From the NCBI RefSeq assembly GCF_013184545.1, contig NZ_JAAOJA010000010.1, positions 124,001 to 188,000 of the forward strand: a stretch of 64,000 nucleotides of DNA, written 5' to 3'. Below the pieces are notes generated by a model. The model was given only the letters and a program-made list of their open reading frames with translations. It made no database searches and was not told where the DNA came from. Below, in pieces: positions 33,552 to 42,401 of the stretch. The DNA comes from Pseudomonas tumuqii (GTDB lineage: Bacteria > Pseudomonadota > Gammaproteobacteria > Pseudomonadales > Pseudomonadaceae). Each line of letters starts with the position of its first letter. Position 1 is the stretch's first letter. Both the position numbers and the translations under genes were made by a program.

Positions 33552-34658
33552 ATGACCACCCTCAACAGCACACCCCGCACCGACGGTTTCCGCATGCCGG
33601 CCGAGTGGGAACCCCATAGCCAGACCTGGATGGTCTGGCCCGAGCGCCCGGACAACTGGCGCAACGGCGGCAAGCCGGCGCAGGCCGCCTTCGCCGCCGT
33701 GGCCAAGGCCATCGCCGAATTCGAGCCGGTGACCGTCTGCGTCTCTGCCTGCCAATACGAGAACGCCCGCGCCCGTCTCGACCACGACAATATCCGCGTG
33801 CTCGAAATGAGCAGCGACGATGCCTGGGTGCGCGACACCGGGCCGACCTTCGTCACCAACCAGCACGGCGAAGTTCGCGGCGTCGACTGGACCTTCAATG
33901 CCTGGGGCGGTCTCGACGGTGGCCTGTACTTCCCGTGGCAGCGCGACGACCAGGTAGCCGGCAAGATCCTCGAGATCGAGCGTTGCGCGCGCTACCGCAC
34001 CGAAGGTTTCATCCTCGAAGGCGGCTCGATCCATGTCGACGGCGAGGGCACCCTGATCACCACCGAGGAATGCCTGCTCAATCGCAATCGCAACCCGCAC
34101 CTCAGTCGTGAGGAAACCGAGCAGGTGCTGCGCGAGCACCTGGCGATCGATAAGGTGATCTGGCTGCCGGACGGCCTGTTCAACGACGAAACCGACGGCC
34201 ACGTCGACAACTTCTGCTGCTACGTGCGCCCGGGCGAAGTGCTGCTGGCCTGGACCGAAGATCCGCACAACCCCAACTACCCGCGCTGCCAGGCGGCCCT
34301 GCGCGTGCTGCAACAGGCGCGCGACGCCGAGGGCCGGCAACTGATCGTGCACAAGCTGCCGATCCCCGGCCCGCTGTATGCCAGCGAAGAAGAATGCGCC
34401 GGGGTCGACCTGGTCGCCGGCAGCCAGCAACGCAGCCCGGGCGTGCGCCTGGCCGGCTCCTACGTCAACTTCCTGATCGTCAACGGCGGCATCATCGCGC
34501 CGAGCTTCGACGACCCGCTGGATGAGCAAGCCCTTGCCATCCTCCAGCGCGTGTTCCCCGAGCACCGGGTGGTGATGGTGCCCGGCCGCGAGATTCTGCT
34601 CGGCGGCGGTAACATCCACTGCATCACCCAACAGCAGCCGGCACCACAACGCGCCTGA
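33552..34658 (+). CDS. aguA: Agmatine deiminase AguA
   Basis: 368 residues from the ATG at 33552, the same length as PAO1 AguA; the in-frame ATG at 33537 lacks a ribosome site. Porphyromonas-type peptidylarginine deiminase fold, with DDAWVRDTGP, the EGGSIHVDGEG loop, TDGHVDN and the catalytic C357 in GGGNIHCITQQQ. It deiminates agmatine to N-carbamoylputrescine, the substrate of AguB. Confidence 0.96.
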   Translation: MTTLNSTPRTDGFRMPAEWEPHSQTWMVWPERPDNWRNGGKPAQAAFAAVAKAIAEFEPVTVCVSACQYENARARLDHDNIRVLEMSSDDAWVRDTGPTFVTNQHGEVRGVDWTFNAWGGLDGGLYFPWQRDDQVAGKILEIERCARYRTEGFILEGGSIHVDGEGTLITTEECLLNRNRNPHLSREETEQVLREHLAIDKVIWLPDGLFNDETDGHVDNFCCYVRPGEVLLAWTEDPHNPNYPRCQAALRVLQQARDAEGRQLIVHKLPIPGPLYASEEECAGVDLVAGSQQRSPGVRLAGSYVNFLIVNGGIIAPSFDDPLDEQALAILQRVFPEHRVVMVPGREILLGGGNIHCITQQQPAPQRA

Positions 34659-34744
34659 CCGGCGCCTACATGCCCCTCGTCTGGCCGCGTGCAGGCGAGG
34701 GTTAGCCACCCGGCAAGGGCTGTGCCGGTGTTACTCTGGCGGCT

Positions 34745-36391
34745 ATGAATTCGAGCAAACCAGACCCCAGCTTCAGTGACGAGCCCCACGCTCGAACTGA
34801 TAGCGAACATATCGTTCAGGCGCTCAGCGCCGGGAAGAACAAGCGTGTGCGCAAGCTGCTGAGCCGCATGCACCCGGCCAAGATCGCCGCCATGCTCGAG
34901 ATGCTCGACGCCGAGCAGCGCATGGCGCTGTGGCAACAGATCGATCCCGCGCTCGAAGGGCGCATCCTGCCCCACCTCAGCCTCGAGCTGGTCAGCCAGC
35001 TGGCCGGCGACTCGGCGGATACGACCTACGCCAGGCCGGAACAGCAACACGCACAAAGCACGGTCAACCACCTGGAAGCCGTGCGCGATGCGTTGAACCT
35101 GAAGAAGCTCAAGCGCGTCGGCAAGATTCTGCACCGCATGCACCCAGCCAAGATCGCCGGGCTGCTCGAAGCGCTGCCGCCCCAGGAACGGCGCAGCGTG
35201 TGGAGCATGGTCGACACCGAGCGGGCCGGCAAAGTGCTGACCTACCTGCACGATGAAATACGCGGCGCCCTGGCCCTCGACCTGGATCTCGAGGAGCTGA
35301 TTGCCTCGGTCGAACACCTCGAACTCGATGACCGGGTCGACCTGATCCAGACCTTGCCCGGCGAACTGGGCAACAAACTGCTGTTCGCCAGCAGCGCCAG
35401 CCAGCGCAAACAGCTCGAGTCGATGCTGTCCTATCCCGAGGACTCGGCCGGCGGCTTGATGAATGCCGACTCGATCCAGATCCGTGCCGATGTCAAGGTA
35501 AGCACGGTACTGCGCTATCTGCGCCTGCTGGAAAAACTGCCGCCGCAGACCGACATGCTGATGGTGGTCGACCGCAAAGGCCATTATCAGGGCGGCCTGC
35601 GCCTGAGCAACCTGGTCACTGCGGATCTGGAACGCCCGGTGGCCGAGCTGATGGACCGCGACATCGCCGGTATCGCGGTGACCAGCAAGGGCAGCGACGT
35701 CGCCCGGCTGTTCCAGGACCTCGACCTGCTCTCGGCCCCGGTGGTGGATGAGCACAACCGGGTGATCGGCCGGATCACCGTCGACGACGTGGTCGACCTG
35801 ATCCGCGAAGACTCGGACCGCGCACTGATGCAGATGGCCGGCCTCGACGACGAAGCCGACATGTTCGCCCCGGTGCTGGTCAGTTCACGCCGCCGCGCGG
35901 TCTGGCTGGGCATCAACCTGATCACCGCCTTCAGCGCCGCCTGGGTGATTGGTCTGTTTCAGGCGACCCTCGAGCAGCTGGTGGCCCTCGCCGTGCTGAT
36001 GCCCATCGTGGCGAGCATGGGTGGTATCGCCGGCAGCCAGACCCTGACCCTGGTGATCCGCGGGCTGGCCCTGGGTCAGGTGCAGAAAGGCAACATCCGC
36101 ATCCTGCTCAACCGCGAGCTGGGCATCTCCATCCTCAACGGCCTACTCTGGTCGGTGGTGATCGCCTTGCTCGCCGTGCTCTGGTTCGGCGACTGGGGCA
36201 TAGGCGCAGTGCTCGGCGCCGCCATCCTGGTCAACCTGCTGTGCGCGGCACTGGCCGGCTGGGGCATCCCGCTGCTGCTCGAGCGCATGGGCATCGACCC
36301 GGCGCTGGCCGGCAGCGTGATCCTGACCACGGTGACCGATGTCGTCGGCTTTTTCGCCTTCCTCGGCCTGGCCACGCTGTTGTTGCTGTAA
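34745..36391 (+). CDS. mgtE: Magnesium channel MgtE with duplicated N-terminal segment
   Basis: 548 residues, longer than the usual 450-480. MgtE_N region, paired CBS domains (about 225-355, including SAGGLMNADSI and VVDEHNRVIGRITVDDVVDLI) and the five-helix pore domain with PIVASMGGIAGSQTLTLVIRGLALG, the Mg2+-selectivity segment. Residues 31-89 and 121-179 are similar at a constant offset of 90 residues (about 27 of 59 identical by eye; both contain RMHPAKIA), so the start of the N-domain is duplicated. It imports Mg2+, gated by cytoplasmic Mg2+. It is convergent with the SulP gene. Confidence 0.93.
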   Translation: MNSSKPDPSFSDEPHARTDSEHIVQALSAGKNKRVRKLLSRMHPAKIAAMLEMLDAEQRMALWQQIDPALEGRILPHLSLELVSQLAGDSADTTYARPEQQHAQSTVNHLEAVRDALNLKKLKRVGKILHRMHPAKIAGLLEALPPQERRSVWSMVDTERAGKVLTYLHDEIRGALALDLDLEELIASVEHLELDDRVDLIQTLPGELGNKLLFASSASQRKQLESMLSYPEDSAGGLMNADSIQIRADVKVSTVLRYLRLLEKLPPQTDMLMVVDRKGHYQGGLRLSNLVTADLERPVAELMDRDIAGIAVTSKGSDVARLFQDLDLLSAPVVDEHNRVIGRITVDDVVDLIREDSDRALMQMAGLDDEADMFAPVLVSSRRRAVWLGINLITAFSAAWVIGLFQATLEQLVALAVLMPIVASMGGIAGSQTLTLVIRGLALGQVQKGNIRILLNRELGISILNGLLWSVVIALLAVLWFGDWGIGAVLGAAILVNLLCAALAGWGIPLLLERMGIDPALAGSVILTTVTDVVGFFAFLGLATLLLL

Positions 36392-36407
36392 CTGACTGAG
36401 CGCCGCG

Positions 36408-38144
36408 CTACCCTCGCGCCAGGGCGCGCCGCGTGCTCAGCGGGTCGAGCGTGCGCAGTGCCTGGTACTGGCTGACGAATACCTGGCCGCCGAAGTGCTC
36501 GAGGAAATCCGAACGGCGCAGCTGATCCATCACCGGCCCCTTCACTTCCGACAGGTGCAGTTGCACGCCGGCCGCATGCAGGCGCTCGACGATGGCTTCC
36601 AGGCTTTCCAGGGCGCTGGCATCGATCAGGTTGACCCCCGGGCACATCAGTACCAGATGGCGGACCAGCGGACGCGCCGCGATCAGCTCGCCGATGCGCT
36701 CCTCGAGAAAGCGTGCGTTGGGAAAATACAGGCTCTCGTCGACCCGCAGCGACAGCACGCTGGGGCTCTCCACCACGGCGAAGCGTTCGATGTTGCGAAA
36801 GTGCTCGCTGCCCGGCACCTGGCCGACCACCGCCACATGCGGGCGGCTGGTGCGCCAGAGAAACAGCAGCAGCGACAGGCCGACACCCATCAGGATGCCC
36901 GCCTCGACACCGAGCAGCAGCACCCCACCCAGGGTCGCCGCCTGGGCCGCGCCATCCTGGCGCGAATAGCGCCAGGTGCGGCCCAGGGCCCCGAGGTCGA
37001 CCAGGCTGAGCACCGCGACGATGATGGTTGCGGCCAGCACCGCCTGCGGCAGGTTGTGCAGCAGCGGGGTCAACAGCAGCACGCTGAGGGCGATACCGCC
37101 GGCGGTCAGCACCCCGGCCATGGGCGTCTGCGCCCCGGCATCGAAGTTGACCACCGAGCGGGCGAAACCGCCGGTGACCGGGAAGCCACCGCTGAAAGCC
37201 GCCGCCAGGTTGGCGCCGCCCAGACCGAGCAGCTCGTTGTCCGGCTCGATGCGCTGACGCCGCTTGGCCGCCAGGGTCTGCGCCACCGACACCGACTCGA
37301 CGAAGCCGACCAGGCTGATCAACAGCGCCGCCGGCAACAATTGCAGGGCCAAACCGTAGTCCAGGGTGGGCAGGCTCAGCCCCGGCAAGCCCTGGGGCAC
37401 CGCGCCGACGACCCTGACCCCGGTCTGCTCCAGGCCCAGCAGGCTGACCACCCCGATAGACACGATGATCGCCAGCACCGGCCCGGCCTTGGCCAGGTTG
37501 CCGGCCATGCCGGCGCCCAGCCCCAGGCGCATGAGCAAGGGCTTGAGCTGGCCACGCACCCACCAGAGAAACAGCAGGCTGCAGGCGCCGATCAGCAGGG
37601 TCGGCCCGTGCACCGCCGGCAGGTTGTGCAGCAACGCCGGCAGCATCTGCTGGAGGTTCTCGCCGGAGGCGGAAATACCGAGGATATGCTTGAGCTGGCC
37701 GACCGCGATGAGAATCCCGGAGGCGCTGATAAAGCCGGAGATCACCGGATGGCTGAGGAAGTTGGCGACGAAGCCCAGGCGCAGCAGGGCCATGCCGGCG
37801 AGCAGCAGCCCGGACAGCAGCGCCAGCAGCATGGCGGCGCCGACGTACTCGGCGCTGCCGGCGGGAAACAACGGCCCCAGGGCGGCGGCGGTCATCAGCG
37901 ACACCACCGCCACCGGGCCGACCGCCAGGGTGCGGCTGGAGCCGAACAGGGCATAGGCCAGCAGCGGCAGGATGCTGGCATACAGCCCGGCCACCGGCGG
38001 CAGGCCGGCGAGCAGGGCGTAGGCCAGGCTCTGCGGAATCAGCATCAGGGTAACGATCAGCGCCGCCAGGCCATCCTGCGCGGCAGTGGCGCGGTTGTAG
38101 CGCCGCCCCCAGTCGAGGCAGGGCAGCCAGCGGCGCAGGCTCAT
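36408..38144 (-). CDS. SulP-family anion transporter with STAS domain
   Basis: 578 residues: about 12-14 membrane helices (Sulfate_transp), including the SulP signature region PVAVVSLMTA and SALISGFISASG-like segments, and a C-terminal STAS domain (about 440-555, with LMCPGVNLIDASALESLE). The start overlaps the stop of the DUF442-SQR gene (ATGA), so it is the third gene of the persulfide operon. SulP proteins carry sulfate, bicarbonate or other anions; in this operon export of sulfite or sulfate from sulfide oxidation is a reasonable inference. Confidence 0.88.
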   Translation of the reverse strand: MSLRRWLPCLDWGRRYNRATAAQDGLAALIVTLMLIPQSLAYALLAGLPPVAGLYASILPLLAYALFGSSRTLAVGPVAVVSLMTAAALGPLFPAGSAEYVGAAMLLALLSGLLLAGMALLRLGFVANFLSHPVISGFISASGILIAVGQLKHILGISASGENLQQMLPALLHNLPAVHGPTLLIGACSLLFLWWVRGQLKPLLMRLGLGAGMAGNLAKAGPVLAIIVSIGVVSLLGLEQTGVRVVGAVPQGLPGLSLPTLDYGLALQLLPAALLISLVGFVESVSVAQTLAAKRRQRIEPDNELLGLGGANLAAAFSGGFPVTGGFARSVVNFDAGAQTPMAGVLTAGGIALSVLLLTPLLHNLPQAVLAATIIVAVLSLVDLGALGRTWRYSRQDGAAQAATLGGVLLLGVEAGILMGVGLSLLLFLWRTSRPHVAVVGQVPGSEHFRNIERFAVVESPSVLSLRVDESLYFPNARFLEERIGELIAARPLVRHLVLMCPGVNLIDASALESLEAIVERLHAAGVQLHLSEVKGPVMDQLRRSDFLEHFGGQVFVSQYQALRTLDPLSTRRALARG

Positions 38145-39886
38145 TTACCTTTCTCCTGTTCGAAGTTGCAGGCGGCCGGCGCGTCCACCGGCACGGGATC
38201 ATGCGGCAGGCGCTTGGGCGCGGCCAGCCACTCGTGGCCGCGCAGCATCAGGTCGAAATAGATGCGCGGCATCAGCTTGACCTTCAGCTCCCAGGCCAGT
38301 CGGCGCGGCACGGTGGGATCGAGGGGAAAGGTCGGCAGCAGCTTGCCGCCATAACCGAACTCGGCCAGCACCACCTTGCCCCGCTCCACCGTCAGCGGGC
38401 AGGAACCATAGCCATCGTAGAGCGCACGCGGGCCACGCCCGGCGAGCACCGCGAGGACGTTTTCGGCCACCACCGGTGCCTGTTTGCGCACCGCCGCGGC
38501 GGTCTTGGCATTGGGCGCGGCGCACACATCGCCGAGGCTGAAGATATTGCCGAAGCGCGGATGGCGCAGGGTTTCATGGTCGGCCTCGAGCCAGCCGTCG
38601 GCATTCGCCAGCGGGCTCTGGCGAATGAATTCGGGCGCCCGCTGCGGCGGCACCACATGCAGGAAATCGAAGTCTTTTTCCACCACACTGGCCTTGCCCT
38701 CGGCATCCACCTGCCTGAACCAGGCCTTGTGCCCCGGGCCATCGACCGCAGTCAGGGTGTGGTTGAAGTTGAGCCGTGCGCCATAGCGTTCGACGTACTG
38801 CATCAGCGGCGGGACGAAGTCGGCGACACCGAACAGCACGCCACCGGCCGAGCAGAACTCCACCTCGATATCCTTCAACACGCCTTGCTTCTGCCACCAG
38901 TCGCAGGACAGGTACATGGCCTTCTGCGGCGCGCCGGCGCACTTGATCGGCATCGGCGGCTGGGTGAACAGCGCGCGACCGCGGCGCAGGTTCTGCACCA
39001 GCTGCCAGGTATAGGGCGCCAGCTCGAACTGGTAGTTGGAGGTCACCCCATGCTTGCCCAGGGTTTGCCTCAGCCCGTCGATGCCATCCCAGTCCAGCGT
39101 CAGGCCCGGACAGACGATCAGGGCGCGGTAGCCGACGCGGTTGCCGTCTTCCAGCACCACGCGCTGCTGCTCCGGCTCGAAGCCGGCCACCGCGGCGTGC
39201 AGCCACTGCGCACCATGGGGAATGCAGCGGGCCATCGGCCGTTCGGTCTGCGCGCGGTCGAACACGCCGGCCCCGACCAGGGTCCAGCCCGGCTGGTAGT
39301 AGTGCTGCTCGCGCGGCTCGATCAGCGCGATGCGCAGCTGCGGATTGCGCCGCAGCAGGCTGGCGGTCACCGCGCAGCCGGCCGCGCCACCGCCCACCAC
39401 CAGCACGTCGTAGCGCTGGGTTGGCGCCAGCGGGGCGGTGTCGGCGGCGGCCTGCGGCGCCTGCTGCCAGCGCTGCTGCAGGCGGGGCAACAGGCCGGAC
39501 AGGTCATAGCCGGCGTCCTTGGCGGTGGCCAGCAAGACCTCGGGGTCGAGGTGACGGGCCTCGCTCAGCGCCCACAGGCTGCTCGAGCGGGTGCCGGTTC
39601 GGCAGAAGGCCAGGACCGGGCCGCGCACCTGCTCGAGCAACTCGGCAAAGGCCGCCACATCGTCCTCGCCGATCTGCCCGGAGATCACCGGCTGGTAGTG
39701 ATAGTCCAGACCGCTGGCACGGGCCGCGGCCTCGATCTCGGCCGAGCTGGGCTGACCTTCGCCTTCACCGTCCGGCCGGTTGTTGATCACACTGCGAAAG
39801 CCGGCCGCCGCCAGGGTGCCCATGTCGCCAGGTTGCAACTGGGCCGCCACGGCAATGAACGGCGTCAAGCGCTTGAGCGAATCCAT
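38141..39886 (-). CDS. DUF442 phosphatase-like domain fused to sulfide:quinone reductase-like flavoprotein
   Basis: 581 residues in two parts. Residues 1-115 form a DUF442/TIGR01244 domain (Blh N-domain type) with the active-site-like CRTGTR at 95-100. Residues 159-570 form a pyridine-nucleotide-disulfide oxidoreductase of the sulfide:quinone reductase type, with VLVVGGGAAGCAV (161 on), Cys residues in IVCPG, IKCAGAPQKAMYLSCDW and EFCSAGG as redox candidates, and GDVCAAPNAKTAAAVRKQAP for FAD. It likely oxidises sulfide to persulfide with quinone as acceptor. Persulfide dioxygenase lies 10 bp upstream and SulP overlaps downstream. Confidence 0.88.
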   Translation of the reverse strand: MDSLKRLTPFIAVAAQLQPGDMGTLAAAGFRSVINNRPDGEGEGQPSSAEIEAAARASGLDYHYQPVISGQIGEDDVAAFAELLEQVRGPVLAFCRTGTRSSSLWALSEARHLDPEVLLATAKDAGYDLSGLLPRLQQRWQQAPQAAADTAPLAPTQRYDVLVVGGGAAGCAVTASLLRRNPQLRIALIEPREQHYYQPGWTLVGAGVFDRAQTERPMARCIPHGAQWLHAAVAGFEPEQQRVVLEDGNRVGYRALIVCPGLTLDWDGIDGLRQTLGKHGVTSNYQFELAPYTWQLVQNLRRGRALFTQPPMPIKCAGAPQKAMYLSCDWWQKQGVLKDIEVEFCSAGGVLFGVADFVPPLMQYVERYGARLNFNHTLTAVDGPGHKAWFRQVDAEGKASVVEKDFDFLHVVPPQRAPEFIRQSPLANADGWLEADHETLRHPRFGNIFSLGDVCAAPNAKTAAAVRKQAPVVAENVLAVLAGRGPRALYDGYGSCPLTVERGKVVLAEFGYGGKLLPTFPLDPTVPRRLAWELKVKLMPRIYFDLMLRGHEWLAAPKRLPHDPVPVDAPAACNFEQEKGK

Positions 39887-39896
39887 GAGCGTCTCC

Positions 39897-40760
39897 TCAA
39901 AGCACGTCGAGGGGGATTTTCAGGTAGCTGGTGCCGTTGTCCTCGGGCGGCGGCAGCTGGCCGGCGCGCATGTTCACCTGCACCGAGGGCAGGATCAGGG
40001 TCGGCATGCCCAGGGTGGCGTCACGCGCGCTGCGCATGGCGACGAAATCGTCCTCGCTGACCCCTTCGTGCACATGCACGTTGTGCGCGCGCTCCTCGGC
40101 CACCGTGGTTTCGTAGAGGAACTCCTCGCGCCCCGGCGCCTTGTAGTCATGGCACATGAACAGGCGGGTCTGCTCCGGCAAGTCGAACAGTTTGCGGATC
40201 GAGCGGAACAGCACCCGGGCGTCGCCACCGGGGAAATCGCAGCGGGCGGTGCCGTAGTCGGGCATGAACAGGGTGTCGCCAACGAAGGCGGCATCGCCGA
40301 TCACATAGGTCAGGCAGGCGGGAGTATGCCCGGGCGTATGGATGACGCGGGCTTCGATGTTGCCGACCTGGAAGCGCTCACCGTCGGCGAACAGGCGGTC
40401 GAACTGGCGGCCATCGGTGGCGAACTCGGGCCCGGCATTGAACAGCTTGCCGAAGGTGTTCTGCACCACGGTGATCTGCTCGCCGATAGCCAACTGGCCG
40501 CCCAGTTCGCGCTTGAGGTAGAGCGCCGCGGACAGGTGGTCGGCGTGCACGTGGGTTTCCAGCAACCAGTCGACCTTCAGGTCCTGCTCGCGCACATAGG
40601 CAATCAGGCGATCGGCGTTCTGGTGCGAGGTGCGGCCGGCAGCCGGATCGTAGTCGAGCACCGAGTCGACGATGGCGCAGCGCTGGGTCGCCGGGTCGCT
40701 GACCACGTAGCTGTAGGTGAAGGTGGCAGGATCAAAGAAAGCTTCTACGTGCGCTTGCAT
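39897..40760 (-). CDS. Persulfide dioxygenase-like metallo-beta-lactamase-fold protein (ETHE1/Blh)
   Basis: 287 residues with the metal motif THVHADH (H70, H72, D74, H75 within ETHVHADHLSA), HTPGHTPAC, GDTLFMPDYGTARCDFPGG and a second-shell FMCHDY. This matches ETHE1/Blh persulfide dioxygenases, which oxidise glutathione persulfide to sulfite. GAGGA precedes the ATG. It is the first gene of a three-gene operon with the SQR fusion and SulP, under a region with a perfect ACCCCTAGGGGT palindrome. Confidence 0.92.
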   Translation of the reverse strand: MQAHVEAFFDPATFTYSYVVSDPATQRCAIVDSVLDYDPAAGRTSHQNADRLIAYVREQDLKVDWLLETHVHADHLSAALYLKRELGGQLAIGEQITVVQNTFGKLFNAGPEFATDGRQFDRLFADGERFQVGNIEARVIHTPGHTPACLTYVIGDAAFVGDTLFMPDYGTARCDFPGGDARVLFRSIRKLFDLPEQTRLFMCHDYKAPGREEFLYETTVAEERAHNVHVHEGVSEDDFVAMRSARDATLGMPTLILPSVQVNMRAGQLPPPEDNGTSYLKIPLDVL

Positions 40761-40780
40761 GGTGACGGTCCTCTTTTGAC

Positions 40781-40796
40781 ATACCCCTAGGGGTAT
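40781..40796. promoter_or_regulatory. Perfect 16-bp palindrome ATACCCCTAGGGGTAT upstream of the persulfide operon
   Basis: The site is 21 bp before the dioxygenase ATG, overlapping the likely -10/+1 (TTAAATACCCC on the minus strand). A TACCCC C-tract palindrome is characteristic of operators for the CsoR/RcnR/CstR family, in which CstR senses persulfides. No CsoR-family gene is present in this window; the local sensor is ArsR-type. Confidence 0.6.
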
Positions 40797-40930
40797 TTAA
40801 TTAAGGATTATCGTAACTGTTTTTTGGTTCTATGCTTAGAATTAATAGTCATATGAAGTTGGCTCCTTCTTCCGCCCCGCCCTATGCCGCAGCAACGCCT
40901 CTCACTGCAGGCCACCTTCTGCGCAGAACG

Positions 40931-40956
40931 AAAACGGGCGCCATGCAAGCGCCCGT
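40931..40956 (-). terminator. Terminator after the YeeE/DUF2892 operon
   Basis: ACGGGCGC / GCGCCCGT stem with a 7-nt loop; on the minus strand followed by UUUU. It lies 23 bp after the DUF2892 stop and separates the two tandem sulfur operons. Confidence 0.7.
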
Positions 40957-40978
40957 CATCTGCGCATCGGCCAGCCTC

Positions 40979-41167
40979 TCAGGAGCGTTTGCAGGTATTG
41001 ATGCCCAGTAGCGAGTACGCCGGACACATGCGGAACAGGCCGGTGGCCAGCGGCACGACGCCGATCCAGCCCCACAGGCCGATGGTGCCGCTCAGGCTCA
41101 AGCCAATCAGAATCAAGCCGGCGGCGATGCGCAGGCTACGGTCGATGCTGCCAACGTTGGTTTTCAT
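40979..41167 (-). CDS. DUF2892 (YgaP membrane-domain-like) small protein
   Basis: 62 residues from the ATG at 41167. Two hydrophobic helices (SLRIAAGLILIGLSLSGTIG and GVVPLATGLFRMCPAYSLLG) with the conserved FRMCPAYSLLGINTC end of the DUF2892/inner-membrane rhodanese YgaP family. It follows the second half-YeeE by 14 bp. The two conserved cysteines fit a role in sulfane sulfur handling at the membrane; the role is not established. Confidence 0.85.
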   Translation of the reverse strand: MKTNVGSIDRSLRIAAGLILIGLSLSGTIGLWGWIGVVPLATGLFRMCPAYSLLGINTCKRS

Positions 41168-41181
41168 GATGATCTCCAGAT

Positions 41182-41601
41182 TTAATGGCTGCGCCGGCGT
41201 TCCAGCGCGGTGAACAACAGCATCCCGGCCAGCATGGCCAGAACGAAAACGCTGACCTGCCAATGGCCGCTGAGCAGAATGGCCAGCGCCGGTCCCGGGC
41301 AGATCCCGGCAATGCCCCAACCGATGCCGAAGACCAGGCTGCCACCGATCAGCCGCGGATCCAGCTCGCGCTTGGCCGGCAACTGCATCGGCGCGCCGAG
41401 CAACGACTGCGCGCGGCGCTTGGCCCAGGCCAGCGGCCCCGCGGCGACCGCGATGGCGCCAATCATCACCAGCGCCAACGACGGATCCCAGGCCCCCGCC
41501 AGATCGAGGAAGCCCAATACCTTGGTCGGGTTGGCCATGCCGGCCAGCAACAGACCGATGCCGAACAGCACGCCGGCCAGCAATGCAGTCAGTTTGCGCA
41601 T
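41182..41601 (-). CDS. Half-size YeeE/YedE sulfur transporter, second half (PmpB-like)
   Basis: 139 residues with four hydrophobic segments; GWGIAGICPGPALAILLSGHW carries the conserved cysteine of the YeeE/TsuA family, and LLAGMANPTKVLGFLDLAGAWDP is typical of the C-terminal half of thiosulfate transporters. It starts 2 bp after the first half gene ends. Together the two halves probably make one transporter for thiosulfate or persulfide species; substrate inferred. Confidence 0.85.
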   Translation of the reverse strand: MRKLTALLAGVLFGIGLLLAGMANPTKVLGFLDLAGAWDPSLALVMIGAIAVAAGPLAWAKRRAQSLLGAPMQLPAKRELDPRLIGGSLVFGIGWGIAGICPGPALAILLSGHWQVSVFVLAMLAGMLLFTALERRRSH

Positions 41602-41603
41602 GT

Positions 41604-42050
41604 TCAGCCCCCCAGCAGATGACGTAGGACAAAGACCGTGACGAAACCGGCGGCCATGAAGGTGAAGGTCGCCACCAGCGAACGCGGCGATAGCCGGGAA
41701 ACGCCACAGACACCATGGCCACTGGTACAGCCGGAGCCGTAGCGGGTGCCCACACCGACCAGCAGGCCGGCCACCAGCAAGCCCAGCCAGCCACTCTGGA
41801 ATTCGATCGTCGGCAGCACGCTGAACAGCCCCCAGAGCAGCGGCGCCAGCAACAGACCGAGGAGGAACAGGCCCTTCTCCGCCCGGCCCTCGCCACCCTC
41901 CAGGACCGAGCCGAGCAAGCCGCTGATGCCGGCGATGCGGCCGTTGAACAACACGAACAGGCTGGCGGCCAGGCCGATCAGCGCCCCGCCCGCAAGAGAA
42001 CTCCAGGGCGTGAAATTCAACCAGTCGATGGCGACCCCGTCGATACTCAT
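41604..42050 (-). CDS. Half-size YeeE/YedE sulfur transporter, first half (PmpA-like)
   Basis: 148 residues with about four membrane helices; the conserved YGSGCTSGHGVCGVSRLSPRS segment has the two cysteines expected for sulfur relay in YeeE/TsuA. Its start overlaps the stop of the SqrR-type regulator (ATGA). Split YeeE pairs next to BigR/SqrR regulators are a recurrent arrangement in sulfide-detoxification operons. Confidence 0.87.
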   Translation of the reverse strand: MSIDGVAIDWLNFTPWSSLAGGALIGLAASLFVLFNGRIAGISGLLGSVLEGGEGRAEKGLFLLGLLLAPLLWGLFSVLPTIEFQSGWLGLLVAGLLVGVGTRYGSGCTSGHGVCGVSRLSPRSLVATFTFMAAGFVTVFVLRHLLGG

Positions 42051-42373
42051 GAGGTTTCTCCTGCGCAGAACAACTGGTACAGCGTATTGATCACCGCCAA
42101 GGCGGCCGGACTGCAGATCCGGTAGTGGATCTGCTTGCCTTCACGGCGGGTTTCCACCAGCCCTTCACGACGCAGTACCGCCAACTGCTGCGACAGCGTC
42201 GGCTGCTGGATGCCGAGCAGGCTTTCCAGCTCACTGACGTTGCGCTCGCCTTGCGAGAGCTGACAGAGCAGCAGCAGGCGGTCGGGATTGGCCAGAGCCT
42301 TGAGCAACTGCCCGGCCGCATCGGCGTTGGCGCGCAACTGCTGGATATCGAGTGTCTGTTCGGGAGCGTTCAT
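42047..42373 (-). CDS. ArsR-family persulfide-responsive repressor (SqrR/BigR type)
   Basis: 108 residues from the ATG at 42373; a TTG five codons upstream is an alternative. Winged helix: VSELESLLGIQQPTLSQQLAVLRREGLV. C37 (LLLLCQL) and C103 (YQLFCAGE) are 66 residues apart, the same spacing as the sensing pair C41/C107 of SqrR, which forms a tetrasulfide with persulfides. A further C87 is present. First gene of a four-gene operon, followed after a terminator by the persulfide-oxidation operon, which it probably also represses. Confidence 0.88.
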   Translation of the reverse strand: MNAPEQTLDIQQLRANADAAGQLLKALANPDRLLLLCQLSQGERNVSELESLLGIQQPTLSQQLAVLRREGLVETRREGKQIHYRICSPAALAVINTLYQLFCAGETS

Positions 42374-42401
42374 GTGGCGAACCTTCAATTAACCTAAAAA
42401 C

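Noticed and set aside
36076..40060. Several 580-710-codon frames overlapping the SulP, SQR and MgtE genes
   Set aside because: They are low-complexity (rich in Gln/His/Arg or Ala/Arg/Gly), lack ribosome sites and lie on top of well-supported genes.
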